Positions 33,601 to 40,543 of a stretch of 64,000 bases of DNA are shown here, piece by piece; within the stretch, counting starts at the first letter, position 1; each line of letters begins with the position of its first letter. Origin of the DNA: WJKR01 sp964556395 (GTDB taxonomy: Archaea > Nanobdellota > Nanobdellia > Woesearchaeales > WJKR01). The position numbers and the translations under genes are program-made. The notes below the pieces were generated by a model. The model did no database searches, was not told the origin of the DNA, and saw nothing but the letters and a program-made list of their open reading frames with translations. The stretch lies in the NCBI GenBank assembly GCA_964556395.1, contig CAZKVR010000002.1, positions 84,822 to 148,821 on the forward strand, written 5' to 3'.

Positions 33601-34414
33601 CGACTCGTACGTGTCCTCCGCCGACGTAGGCGTCGTTGAGGTCTTCGAACGTGAGCGTGATGTTGTTGGTTCCCGGTCCGAGGCGGTCCTTGCAGGCGGT
33701 GAGGTTCCAGGCGTCGGCTGTCATGTTGCCTCCTGTCGGGGTGAGGTTGCGGCAGGGGTGTCCGTTGATGTGCGCGGTTGCGGTCCGTTGGAGGTCTGCT
33801 TCGATGGTGACGTGGCTGATGCGGCTGTCGTTGATGTCTGCCGGTAGCGGTTCGAGCTGGACGGTGACGTTTCCTTGTCCTGTGAATCCTCCGAAGTAGG
33901 CGTAGGCTGAGGTGCGTTTGTCTTGGATGTTGCGTAGGTAGCCGTAGCTTGATGATCCTTGGAGCGGTTTTCCTTTCTCGATGCCTGAGATCATGCGCCT
34001 GCTGGCGATGAGGTTCGACGTCTGTTCGGCTCCTTGTTCGTAGAGGGTGTCGCCTTCCATGCTGACTCGTAGTCCGAGGCTTCCTGGCATGGTGTTTTCG
34101 AGTGCTATGTCGGTGAGGTTCCTCGCTTTCTCGTCTTGTCCTGTCGCCCAGTAGGTTGCTGCTTGTTCGAGGATGGTCTTGTCGGGGCTTGTGATGTTGC
34201 CGTTGGCGAGTTCTTCTTGTACGAAGGGGTGGTTGATGCTGCCGACGGCCATGGTGTCGAGGGCTGTGAGGAGGTCTCCTGAGAGGCGGTCGAGGTGTCG
34301 CGTGTCGTGTTCTTGCGTGGTGGCTTGGTGTATGAGGAGGAATCCTCCTAGTATGATGACTGCTGCTAGTAGTGCGTCGGTGACGAAGTAGACTGCTTTG
34401 CGGTCTAGTCCCAT
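30656..34414 (-). CDS. Giant surface protein with interrupted von Willebrand factor A domain
   Basis: A 1252-residue protein anchored by an N-terminal helix (DALLAAVIILGGFLLIH). Residues ~150-380 are beta-rich with many glycosylation sites. A VWA domain begins near residue 395 with the MIDAS motif DVSGS, continues to GGTCICCG (about 491), is then interrupted by roughly 350 residues of beta-sandwich-like sequence, and resumes at MMVMTDGEATYG (about 893) and VYAVGFG. The C-terminal ~280 residues hold further beta domains. Position among pilin-like genes and the VWA fold recall pilus-tip adhesins such as PilY1; this is inference. Start and stop overlap neighbours by 10 and 4 bases. Confidence 0.85.
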   Translation of the reverse strand: MGLDRKAVYFVTDALLAAVIILGGFLLIHQATTQEHDTRHLDRLSGDLLTALDTMAVGSINHPFVQEELANGNITSPDKTILEQAATYWATGQDEKARNLTDIALENTMPGSLGLRVSMEGDTLYEQGAEQTSNLIASRRMISGIEKGKPLQGSSSYGYLRNIQDKRTSAYAYFGGFTGQGNVTVQLEPLPADINDSRISHVTIEADLQRTATAHINGHPCRNLTPTGGNMTADAWNLTACKDRLGPGTNNITLTFEDLNDAYVGGGHVRVDYETDEFQQAKDYSTTTYHFPEIKGIINVFDAFHVPGELENLTIDLHYLANHTHTTNNTLYLTLGNTTVYTDTNSTGDVNIQLDDDELTSIINYTKFSHTTIPLRLGFENLTYSTEYVGNADVALITDVSGSMDWNFTHSSAGERRNCDDNHINDPSTQRLSVAKCLDKDFAAGILNVTGNQVGLVSYESSTDSTLGLTTDLHSVDDEIGTSDPTTGYEAYGGTCICCGINSAADMLSASLERTIYITRQGTWLYNNSFQGEPPDDSQNRSWHHPDYSLDNDWPEGQAVLGHDAGDGGTPIDTDIGSDLIGDENIADLWELEADEDTPELDFRSGLNSTANTYGPTAPNDGWDWSGGTFDYTSGFDWYGVWNERMHMRVPSTNGDDTSGAMAVTVNITQEQYDTLTSNGTARLSLEYWWDDYANYFEWWDDQVWLKGRWTSPYTGQHYLGSQQDDDHWQTDDTPEIYAGENPNVEAHGHHVQDLSEWIEGPGVYYLELGGKLRRSTSTERGSFMYDNILLAITNRTDEYYFRKHVTIDDPDNIRRGVLNLLADDRAKVWVNGNKVIDGNREGDGTYWDQTETSIPGTYFKAGDNVIAAELENDKLSARFDLELIGVNDSKDKAMMVMTDGEATYGCSRQGWTPDLDGDGQADTASDDAVQAACDAATEYGIMVYAVGFGYGANEPPLEAMALCGNGLYRTSNNASELRGFYDDVVLNILDITRQSQSILVEEGDPLSSTLYGDSKITATHSQEVTPPNPNEIELVFQTPQLENCTADVTIPQGLRVTDAKATSYSGEHWTAHVNVDGHEVFNLSRFADNYTQLGDPYNVNIPPTLLTPGQHELTIQTGDDKDNTTGCSENNTLIYTGFVNSTTARSNVVETAEGCTWTIDFEDGATQTFTIPDTYTGTKTCNYTAASHERSPYETDAYDIAVYDLLSQLDFDDDGEVFVNLAAEDLEIIVSIISDVPYLWGPAVMEVEVWQ

Positions 34415-34920
34415 GCGATCACCACCATCCGTAGTATGCGGTCGTCGTGTGTGACGAGCCTTTCTATGCGTGCGAGGTTGCCGTGTGCTGGCAGGGTGGG
34501 CGTGCAGTTCTCGTCTGTCGTGACGCTGGGGTGTCCGTGGCCGCAGGCGGTGATGTTCTGGACGCCGGTGGCGTTGGTGTGGTACCAGTACACGTGGTCT
34601 GTGACTCCGAGGGTTCCTCGTAGCTGGTCGTAGGTGAGGTTGTCTGCTCGTGAGAGTTTCGTGGTGTTGAGCTTGTCGTCGGTGAGCACTCCTGCTTTGA
34701 TGACGTCGCTCTGGTTCCAGTCTTCGGGGTATCCTGGTGACATGAGCCTTTCCGCCGCGGTGTTCGCTTGTCGTTTGACGTCTTCGAAGCCGTCGTCGCT
34801 TCCTATGGTGAGGAGGAGGTTGCTGGCGAGGAGTAGGGCTACGGTGATGATGGCTAGTCCTCCGAAGAAGTCGAGGGTTGATACTTGGGCTTTAGTGCGT
34901 GATGGTGAGCGAGGGGTCAT
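34405..34920 (-). CDS. Pilin-like protein with class III-type signal
   Basis: A 171-residue protein starting with a basic stretch (MTPRSPSRTKAQ) and then VSTLDFFGGLAIITVALLLASNLL. This resembles a class III signal in which the usual Glu5 of the mature helix is replaced by Asp. The outer domain has several Asn-x-Thr/Ser sites and two cysteines (ACGHGH, ENCTPT). It overlaps the preceding pilin-like gene by 29 bases and the giant VWA gene by 10, so all are co-expressed. Confidence 0.78.
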   Translation of the reverse strand: MTPRSPSRTKAQVSTLDFFGGLAIITVALLLASNLLLTIGSDDGFEDVKRQANTAAERLMSPGYPEDWNQSDVIKAGVLTDDKLNTTKLSRADNLTYDQLRGTLGVTDHVYWYHTNATGVQNITACGHGHPSVTTDENCTPTLPAHGNLARIERLVTHDDRILRMVVIAWD

Positions 34921-35272
34921 TGGTGATCACGTTGAGGCCTTTGGTGAGTGTTCCTTGTGTTTCCGGTATGGGCATGGTGATGGTCGTCCCTTCGGCGGTG
35001 ATGGTGAGCGTTTCCTCGTCGTTGGTGAGGGTGTAGCTCCCTTGTTGTAGCCTTGGCGGGAGGTCGAGGGTGCGGTGGTATCCTGGGGCGGCGTTGTCCG
35101 CCAGTACGAGTTCTGATTGCAGTGCCCTCGCGAGGCTTTGTGCTTCTTCTCGTGCGTGGTCTTGGCGGCTTCTCTCTGCCAGGTTGAGGGCTAGTCCTGA
35201 TAGTATGATGGCGATGACGAGTCCTAGTCCTACGTACATGATGAATTCGAGCGCTACTTGTCCTCGCTTCAT
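34892..35272 (-). CDS. Pilin-like protein with class III signal peptide
   Basis: A 126-residue protein beginning MKRGQVALEFIMYVGLGLVI. GQVALEF is a standard class III cleavage context, with the conserved Glu at +5 of the mature protein and a hydrophobic helix to about residue 30. The small outer domain (~95 residues) is beta-rich and lacks cysteines. It has four- and 29-base overlaps with its neighbours in the five-gene cluster. Confidence 0.82.
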   Translation of the reverse strand: MKRGQVALEFIMYVGLGLVIAIILSGLALNLAERSRQDHAREEAQSLARALQSELVLADNAAPGYHRTLDLPPRLQQGSYTLTNDEETLTITAEGTTITMPIPETQGTLTKGLNVITNDPSLTITH

Positions 35273-35685
35273 TGGTCGTCGTTCACCTCTACCGTGTCTT
35301 GGCGTGCGGTGATGGTGATGGTGTGGCGTCCTTGCGTGGGTTTGATGGTTCCGGTGAGGTTGAGGTCTGGCCTTGCCGTGGCGTAGTGTTTCTTGGTCTC
35401 CTCGTAGGTGACTGCGATGGTGTCTCCTTGGAGCGTGATGTCGTTGACGTCTGGCGGGAGGTTTATGTCGAGTCTTTTCTGGCTTGGCGGTCCGTGGTAG
35501 TGGACTTCTTCGGCTGCGCTGATGAGTTCTCGCGTGGCCTTGTCGAGTTGTGCTGCGCGTATGTCTTCTTCGAGGCTTGCTGATTGGTGGTAGAACGCGA
35601 CTATCATGGGTGTGATGAGGAAGAGCGATATGCCTACGACTGTGAGGTATTCCATGCTTATCTGCGCTCTACGCCTCCGTGGCAC
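35269..35685 (-). CDS. Pilin-like protein with class III signal peptide, first gene of the cluster
   Basis: A 138-residue protein beginning MPRRRRAQISMEYLTVVGIS, with the class III context RAQISMEY followed by a hydrophobic helix. The outer domain is about 100 residues of beta-rich sequence. The start is a GTG at 35685. CTTTAAATACTATCC (about 35723-35737) is the likely TATA box for the whole cluster 35685-29679. The overlap with the next gene is four bases. Confidence 0.8.
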   Translation of the reverse strand: MPRRRRAQISMEYLTVVGISLFLITPMIVAFYHQSASLEEDIRAAQLDKATRELISAAEEVHYHGPPSQKRLDINLPPDVNDITLQGDTIAVTYEETKKHYATARPDLNLTGTIKPTQGRHTITITARQDTVEVNDDQ

Positions 35686-35761
35686 CGTGCACCCCTTTCC
35701 TTGGGGTTGTCTGCGACGAGGATAGTATTTAAAGGTAGTGTTGTTATCCTGTCGTGGAGAA

Positions 35762-36532
35762 CTAGCCGATGTAGCTGGTGTCTTTGGCTCGTTTGAGCTT
35801 GTTCAGGCTTTTGAGCTTGTGCTTCTGCGGTTCTTCTTCGTCTTCCATCTGCCTGATCTCTTCGTCGAGGTCTGCGAGGCTGAGGGTGAAGTCGAGGGCT
35901 TCCATGAGTATCTTGAGGGTGGCTTTGGCTCCTTTGAGGCCGAGGTACATGGGGTGTCCGAGTGTTTCTACGAGTAGTGCTACGGCTGGCAGTCCTCGTT
36001 GTTTCGCCAGTCCGAGTAGTAGTCCTGACACTCCGATGATGGGGCCTACGGTTCCGTAGACTTCGTTGCTCGCGCCTTTGTCGAGGAATCGTTTGATGTG
36101 GTCTTCGTCGTTGCCCGTGCAGTAGACGGTGGGGTTTTTGGGTTCTTCCTGGAGCCCTATGCCTCCGAGCGTGATGATGCGTTTGGCGTCTAGGTTTTCG
36201 GCCTTGTCGAGGAGGGCGTTGCAGAAGGCGTATGAGGATCGTTCGTCCGATGGTTGGACGTCTCCTGTGAGGAGGAGGTAGTGTTTGCCGTTGAGCTTGG
36301 CGTGGTGTAGTTCGATCTTGGGTAGTTCTACGAGGTTGTCTTCGTTGACGAACACGGTGTTGGGGAGTGTGGGTGCGAAGAAGCTGGCGACTTTCTGGGC
36401 TTCGGCTTGTTCTAGTATGAAGTCGACGACGACTTTGCCGGTGTTGCCGATGCCTGGGAGCCCTTCGATGAGGGTGGCGTCTTTCACGTCGGGTTTTGCG
36501 TGGGTGGTGACGCTCCACTCGTCTGTCGTCAT
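35762..36532 (-). CDS. PAC2 family protein (proteasome assembly chaperone-like)
   Basis: A 256-residue protein of the PAC2 fold, related to eukaryotic proteasome assembly chaperone 2. Typical stretches are LIEGLPGIGNTGKV near residue 23, LLLTGDVQPS, ITLGGIG and VSGLLLGLAKQRG, followed by LLVETLGHP. The C-terminal ~40 residues are charged helix. The start overlaps the Nop10 stop by four bases. It ends the operon L44e-S27e-aIF2alpha-Nop10-PAC2, an arrangement shared widely in archaea. Confidence 0.92.
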   Translation of the reverse strand: MTTDEWSVTTHAKPDVKDATLIEGLPGIGNTGKVVVDFILEQAEAQKVASFFAPTLPNTVFVNEDNLVELPKIELHHAKLNGKHYLLLTGDVQPSDERSSYAFCNALLDKAENLDAKRIITLGGIGLQEEPKNPTVYCTGNDEDHIKRFLDKGASNEVYGTVGPIIGVSGLLLGLAKQRGLPAVALLVETLGHPMYLGLKGAKATLKILMEALDFTLSLADLDEEIRQMEDEEEPQKHKLKSLNKLKRAKDTSYIG

Positions 36533-36696
36533 GCTGTTTCCTCTTCGAGTTTTTTGGCTTTACGCCTGTACGCGCCGTACTTGTCTTCCGGGCTGTACTT
36601 GGCCGGTTTGGGGCTGGTTCTCGTGCCGCCGCACGGGCAGTTCTCTCGCAGCCCGTAGGAGTGGCATGCCGTGCACTTGAGGATGCGGGCTTGCAT
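36529..36696 (-). CDS. nop10: H/ACA RNP protein Nop10
   Basis: A 55-residue subunit of the H/ACA ribonucleoprotein that makes pseudouridine with Cbf5. It starts MQARILKCTACHSYGL and continues ENCPCGGTRTSPKPAKYSPEDKYG. The four Cys (CTAC, CPC region) form the archaeal Nop10 zinc ribbon, and the PAKYSPEDKYGAYRR tail is the Cbf5-binding helix. Six bases separate it from aIF2 alpha and it overlaps PAC2 by four bases. Confidence 0.95.
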   Translation of the reverse strand: MQARILKCTACHSYGLRENCPCGGTRTSPKPAKYSPEDKYGAYRRKAKKLEEETA

Positions 36697-36702
36697 TCTG
36701 GG

Positions 36703-37479
36703 TCACTCCTTTCTCGTGAATGAGAATTCTGCGTGTTCTTTTTCTGTGATGGCTTTGGCGGCGTCCGTGGCTTTCTTGAGGTGTCGTTCCGCTTCCTTGA
36801 ATTCCTGGGCCGTGATGGTGGCTCGCCACGCGCCGCTGCCGAGGTATCGTAGGGCTATGGCGTCGCTGGCGTCGTTGAAGGCTTTGAGGGCTTCTTTGAC
36901 GGTGTCGACTCCTCGTGGTTGGTAGCTGGTGATCTTGAGGTCTCCTTCGATGGCGACTTCGGCTGGCTTGATGCGTTCCTTGACGAGTTCTTGGAGGGGT
37001 GCGGCGTACTTCTTCGGGACTCCTAGTTGTTCGAGGTCCGCGTCGTTCTCTACCACGTCGGTGAAGGCGTAGTTGAGCATGCCGTATTGTTCCAGGAGTG
37101 GTTTCGAGACTTCGTCGTAGGTCTTCTTGGGGTCTGCTTCGAGTTGTGAGGCTAGGGTGTCGACGATCTTCTCGGCTTTCTGCTCTGCTTTGCGCTCCTC
37201 GACTTTCATGCGTCGTTGTGCTTCGTTGACGCGTCTGAGGCTGACGTCGATGTGTCCTCGTTGCTCGTTCACCCGTAGGACTTTGCACACGATGACTTTT
37301 CCTGGTTTGACGTAGTCCCTGAGGTTTCGTATGCGTCCGGGGCTTACTTCTGAGATGTGTATGAGGCCGGTCTTGTTGTAGTCGTTGAGCTTGACGAAGA
37401 CGGAGTTGTATTGCACGTTGTTGACCGTGCAGGTGACGAGTTCGTCTTCTTCGGGGTAGCCGGTCTTGTGATAGTACAT
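36703..37479 (-). CDS. Translation initiation factor aIF2, alpha subunit
   Basis: Part of the aIF2 heterotrimer that brings initiator tRNA to the ribosome. The 258-residue protein begins MYYHKTGYPEEDELVTCTV and has an S1 RNA-binding domain (residues ~10-85: GLIHISEVSPGRIRNLRDYV), a helical middle domain, and the C-terminal alpha-beta domain that contacts the gamma subunit. ATG 37479 is two bases after the S27e stop. The gamma subunit is at 63143. Confidence 0.95.
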   Translation of the reverse strand: MYYHKTGYPEEDELVTCTVNNVQYNSVFVKLNDYNKTGLIHISEVSPGRIRNLRDYVKPGKVIVCKVLRVNEQRGHIDVSLRRVNEAQRRMKVEERKAEQKAEKIVDTLASQLEADPKKTYDEVSKPLLEQYGMLNYAFTDVVENDADLEQLGVPKKYAAPLQELVKERIKPAEVAIEGDLKITSYQPRGVDTVKEALKAFNDASDAIALRYLGSGAWRATITAQEFKEAERHLKKATDAAKAITEKEHAEFSFTRKE

Positions 37480-37481
37480 TT

Positions 37482-37664
37482 TTATTCTAGGACCTCTAGG
37501 ATGCGTGCTTTGAAGCGCGTCTTGCCGCCGGTCGGTTGTGCTAGCTGTTCTGCGCAGACGAGGCATTTGACGTGGTTGGAGACGTTTCCGAACACTATCT
37601 GCTCGTTCTTGCACTTCGGGCATCGGACTTTTATGAATGTTGAGGCTGGTTCGCGTGGTTCCAT
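37482..37664 (-). CDS. rps27e: Ribosomal protein S27e (eS27)
   Basis: A 60-residue small-subunit protein with a zinc ribbon CPKC ... CLVC (residues 15-37) and the C-terminal QPTGGKTRFKARI typical of the family. ATG 37664 opens MEPREPASTF. It lies 80 bases after L44e and two bases before aIF2 alpha in the conserved translation operon. Confidence 0.95.
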   Translation of the reverse strand: MEPREPASTFIKVRCPKCKNEQIVFGNVSNHVKCLVCAEQLAQPTGGKTRFKARILEVLE

Positions 37665-37744
37665 GGGTATCTTCCTCTTCTTGGGTGGAGAGAGACGTGG
37701 TTTAAAAAGGTTTGTCTCTCTTGTCTCGAGAAGGAGCCGGTCTT

Positions 37745-38056
37745 TTATACGAGCTCGACCTTCTTGGCGCGCGTCCCGGTGGCTTGGGTGGTGATCTTGT
37801 TGCACTCGCTGCACGTGTAGCGGAGGTCGGTCTTCTTGGAGAGCTTCTTGCCGCTCATCTTCGGCTTGGTCGGCTTGGAGTATCGTCCGAGGTTGCCGGC
37901 GCCCCTTCTCTGGCCTCGTGCGCGCACCCTGGGCGTGCCTCCTCTGGAGAGCGGGTGGGTGCTGCTGCGGCCTTTGCGCTTGGCTTGGGCGACTTTGTGC
38001 TCGGTGTGCTTGCCGCACTTCGGGCAGTGTCGTCGGACGTTCTTGGGAACTTTCAT
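37745..38056 (-). CDS. rpl44e: Ribosomal protein L44e (eL42)
   Basis: A large-subunit protein of 103 residues, near the E site. It begins MKVPKNVRRHCPKCGKHTEH, has a second cysteine pair CSEC near residue 81 to complete the zinc site, and SRGGTPRVRARGQRRGAGNLGRYS split across the usual basic loop. It is the first gene of the operon with S27e, aIF2 alpha, Nop10 and PAC2. A CTTTTTAAAC-like promoter element would lie at about 38075-38086. Confidence 0.96.
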   Translation of the reverse strand: MKVPKNVRRHCPKCGKHTEHKVAQAKRKGRSSTHPLSRGGTPRVRARGQRRGAGNLGRYSKPTKPKMSGKKLSKKTDLRYTCSECNKITTQATGTRAKKVELV

Positions 38057-38088
38057 GCCTTGTGAGAACGAGGGCCTCTTTAAAAACG

Positions 38089-38739
38089 TTATGCTTCTTG
38101 GGCTCGTCCTTTCTTGATGAGGACTGCTGCGATTTTAGTGGGGAGGGTTGCTTCCTCGCCTGTCTTGAAGGGTCCGTGGACCTCTCCGTTGCCGCCTGCG
38201 AACCTCGGGACCGGTTTGAGGAACTTCACCTTGGTGCCTTTTTCGGGTGTTGTTGGCGTTGGCTGTTCGTCGTCTCTCGGCGCGGGTTCCGGCGGGGCTT
38301 GCTTGGGTTTTTCGGGCTTGGGCGTGCTTCCTTCGGGTGGTCGTTGGTGTAGGACGTTGTCGAGGACTGCGCTGCGTCGTTCCTTGAAGGCTCGTGTGAG
38401 GTTGTCGTAGAGTGTTCGTTCTTCGGGGAGGAATGCTGATTGGTCTATGCTGGCGGCGTCTGTGCGTACGGCGCTGAGGGCTAGCATGACGATCTTTTTT
38501 TCTCGCCGGTCGTAGAGCTCTTTGAGGATCCGTTTGATGTTCTGGAATTGTATGCGGGCTTTCTCGCCTTCGCCTGAGACCTGTGCGGGGTCTGTCGCCG
38601 GGATCTGGGCTTGTTTCTCCGCCATGTAGGTGAGGACGTCTTGGTAGAAGGTCTCGTCGAGGGGTTGTAGTTCTTCCCGGTTGCGCTCCCGTCTGAGGAG
38701 GTCGAAGAGCGTCTCGTAGGTTATCTTGACGTCAGCCAT
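38089..38739 (-). CDS. GINS complex subunit (Gins51/Gins15 type)
   Basis: A replication-fork protein that links MCM helicase to primase and polymerase. The 216-residue protein starts ITYETLFDLLRRERNREELQPLD, the hallmark of archaeal GINS51, with the helical A domain to about residue 130. A Pro-rich linker (about 133-165) follows, then a small beta B domain (KVKFLKPVPRFAGGNGEVHGPF). The A-then-B order is the GINS15/51 order. It lies just upstream of the L44e operon on the same strand. Confidence 0.9.
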   Translation of the reverse strand: MADVKITYETLFDLLRRERNREELQPLDETFYQDVLTYMAEKQAQIPATDPAQVSGEGEKARIQFQNIKRILKELYDRREKKIVMLALSAVRTDAASIDQSAFLPEERTLYDNLTRAFKERRSAVLDNVLHQRPPEGSTPKPEKPKQAPPEPAPRDDEQPTPTTPEKGTKVKFLKPVPRFAGGNGEVHGPFKTGEEATLPTKIAAVLIKKGRAQEA

Positions 38740-38799
38740 TGGTTCCCCCGGTGTCGTGGTGGACGACGGGAGTATTTAAAGTTATTGTGGGTGGGCCGC

Positions 38800-38925
38800 C
38801 TATGATTCAGGAGGTTGCTTCTTGAGAAGCCGTGAGAGTGATGTTTTTAAGGGATCGAGTTCGTTTTCTATGATGTCCCAGACGATGTCGACGTCGATGT
38901 CCCAGTACTTGTGGACGACATATCT
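38800..38925 (-). pseudogene. Remnant of a HEPN toxin gene (C-terminal piece)
   Basis: Directly after the nucleotidyltransferase stop, an open stretch on the minus strand reads RYVVHKYWDIDVDIVWDII and then continues to a TAG at 38800. This resembles the C-terminal end of HepT-like HEPN toxins, including the Arg-x-x-x-His of the RNase motif. An in-frame TAA precedes RYVV and no start codon is available. The expected ~70-80 N-terminal residues are gone, with the junction about 12 bases after the antitoxin stop. I read this as a toxin gene deleted down to its tail. Confidence 0.65.
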
Positions 38926-38937
38926 TTAAGGAATAGC

Positions 38938-39240
38938 TTATACTCGCGCTTCATACTTGATCTCTCCTAAGACATGAGGTTTGAGCTCTTCGCGTAAAAG
39001 GTGTGGTTTGACGAGGTCTACGGGTTTCTGGAGCTTGTCTTCGAGGAAGTTGAGGAGGTTGGTGTAATCCCTGAAGAGGCCTCGTCCTTTCTCGAACTCG
39101 ACGAGGAGGTCGACGTCGCTGTCGGGAGTGGCGTCTCCGCGGGCGTAGGATCCGAAGAGGGCTATCTTCTTGACGCCGTACGTCTTGAGGACGTCCTTGT
39201 TCTCCTCGATGAAGCTGATGATGTCGTCGCTCGCAAGCAT
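38938..39240 (-). CDS. MNT-type nucleotidyltransferase (MntA-like antitoxin), partner broken
   Basis: A 100-residue minimal nucleotidyltransferase. GSYARGDATPDSDVDLLVEF has the GSxARG and DxD motifs needed for metal and nucleotide binding, and the third Asp may be in PVDLVKP. In HEPN/MNT systems this protein adds AMP to the HEPN toxin and silences it. Its partner here survives only as a fragment (38800-38925), so the antitoxin is an orphan. It diverges from the radical SAM gene. Confidence 0.88.
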   Translation of the reverse strand: MLASDDIISFIEENKDVLKTYGVKKIALFGSYARGDATPDSDVDLLVEFEKGRGLFRDYTNLLNFLEDKLQKPVDLVKPHLLREELKPHVLGEIKYEARV

Positions 39241-39322
39241 GAGGGATATGAAGGGATATTCCTATTTAAAGTTATTGGGTTGTCGACATAGTTTTATAAG
39301 CGCGGCGTGGTTCTTGCTGCCT

Positions 39323-40543
39323 ATGGCTTCGCCTGAGACCGTCGTGGAGTTCGAGGACATCCGTTTCAAGCCTTCTGGAGAGGGTGTCCGGGCGTGGTTC
39401 CTCGGCCAGTATTACTTCGACCTGTCTGACGGGGAGTTGTCGTCCGTCGGCGAGTTCCGGGTTTCCGATGGTTCGTTGGTGTTCTCTGAGCGTGAGAAGC
39501 GTGTGCGCAACAAGTTCGACCGGTTGTTGGCGGACGGTTTCTCTCGTTTGAAGCACCGGGTGCGTGACAAGCCTTGCACGTACGTGCATCGCAACAGCGG
39601 CATCCCTCTCGTCGGGAGCAACGAGTTCGGAGTGGTGGATCGTGGTTCTAACGTGTTGGAGGTGAAGCCGCTGACTGGTTGTAATCTTTCTTGTTCGTTC
39701 TGTTCCGTGTCTGAGGGTGAGAATGACAAGCGTGACGTGGTCGTGGAGTCGGAGTACCTGGTGGACACTTTCAAGGAGTTGTCGTCGTTGAAGTCTCATC
39801 CTGTGGAGGCTAACATCGGGCCTCAGGGCGAGCCGTTGTTGTATCCTAAGCTTGGGGGGTTGGTGCGTGGCTTGAAGGAGGCTGGCGCTGCGGTGGTGTC
39901 GATGAATTCTAATGGTACGTTGCTGAGCGAGAAGCTCGTCGATGACTTGGCCGAGGCGGGTTTGGATCGTATCAACCTGTCGTTGCACACGTTGGACCAG
40001 TCGTTGGCTGACGAGATCATGGGCGGACACCAGGATGTCGGGCGGTTGCGGCGGCTCGTCCGTTATTGCGAGGGTAAGGTGGACGTGTTGTTGGCGCCTG
40101 TCTTGTTGCCGGGCGTGACCGATGGGGAGTTGGACTCTTTGATAGGCTTGGCGAAGACTGTCAGGAATAGTCGTTGGCCTGCCATGGGGGTTCAGAACTT
40201 CCTGTCATACCCTGGCGGGCGCAACCCTGGCTTGGCTGAGCGTTCTTGGGATGACTTCTACGAGCTTTTGAGGGAGAAGGAGTCCGAGCACGGCTTCCCG
40301 TTGTTGGTGGATGAGGGTGCGTTTGACATCCACTCTGAGCCTTCTCTTGAGAAGCCTTTCCATAAGGGTGACGTGGTTGTGGTGTTGGTGCGTAGTCCCG
40401 GCCGTAACGAGGATGAGTGGTTGTGCGCCGCTGCGGACAGGGTGGTGACCGTGCGTGGTTGTAGTGGTTGTAGTCCTGGGAAGTCTTTGAAGGTGCGGTT
40501 GTTGCGTGACAAGCACAACATCTTCACCGCCGTGCCTAGCTGA
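39323..40543 (+). CDS. Radical SAM protein with C-terminal TRAM-like domain
   Basis: A 406-residue enzyme. The cluster motif CNLSCSFC (about residue 120) binds a 4Fe-4S cluster and S-adenosylmethionine; ANIGPQGEPLL and the NSNGT stretch fit the radical SAM barrel. The first ~100 residues form an unassigned N-terminal domain, and the last ~70 (FHKGDVVVVLVRSPGRNEDE) look like a TRAM RNA-binding domain. The combination suggests RNA or protein modification in translation, but the substrate is unknown. GTTTTATAAGCG (39290-39301) lies about 26 bases before the ATG, so the mRNA is nearly leaderless. Confidence 0.85.
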   Translation: MASPETVVEFEDIRFKPSGEGVRAWFLGQYYFDLSDGELSSVGEFRVSDGSLVFSEREKRVRNKFDRLLADGFSRLKHRVRDKPCTYVHRNSGIPLVGSNEFGVVDRGSNVLEVKPLTGCNLSCSFCSVSEGENDKRDVVVESEYLVDTFKELSSLKSHPVEANIGPQGEPLLYPKLGGLVRGLKEAGAAVVSMNSNGTLLSEKLVDDLAEAGLDRINLSLHTLDQSLADEIMGGHQDVGRLRRLVRYCEGKVDVLLAPVLLPGVTDGELDSLIGLAKTVRNSRWPAMGVQNFLSYPGGRNPGLAERSWDDFYELLREKESEHGFPLLVDEGAFDIHSEPSLEKPFHKGDVVVVLVRSPGRNEDEWLCAAADRVVTVRGCSGCSPGKSLKVRLLRDKHNIFTAVPS

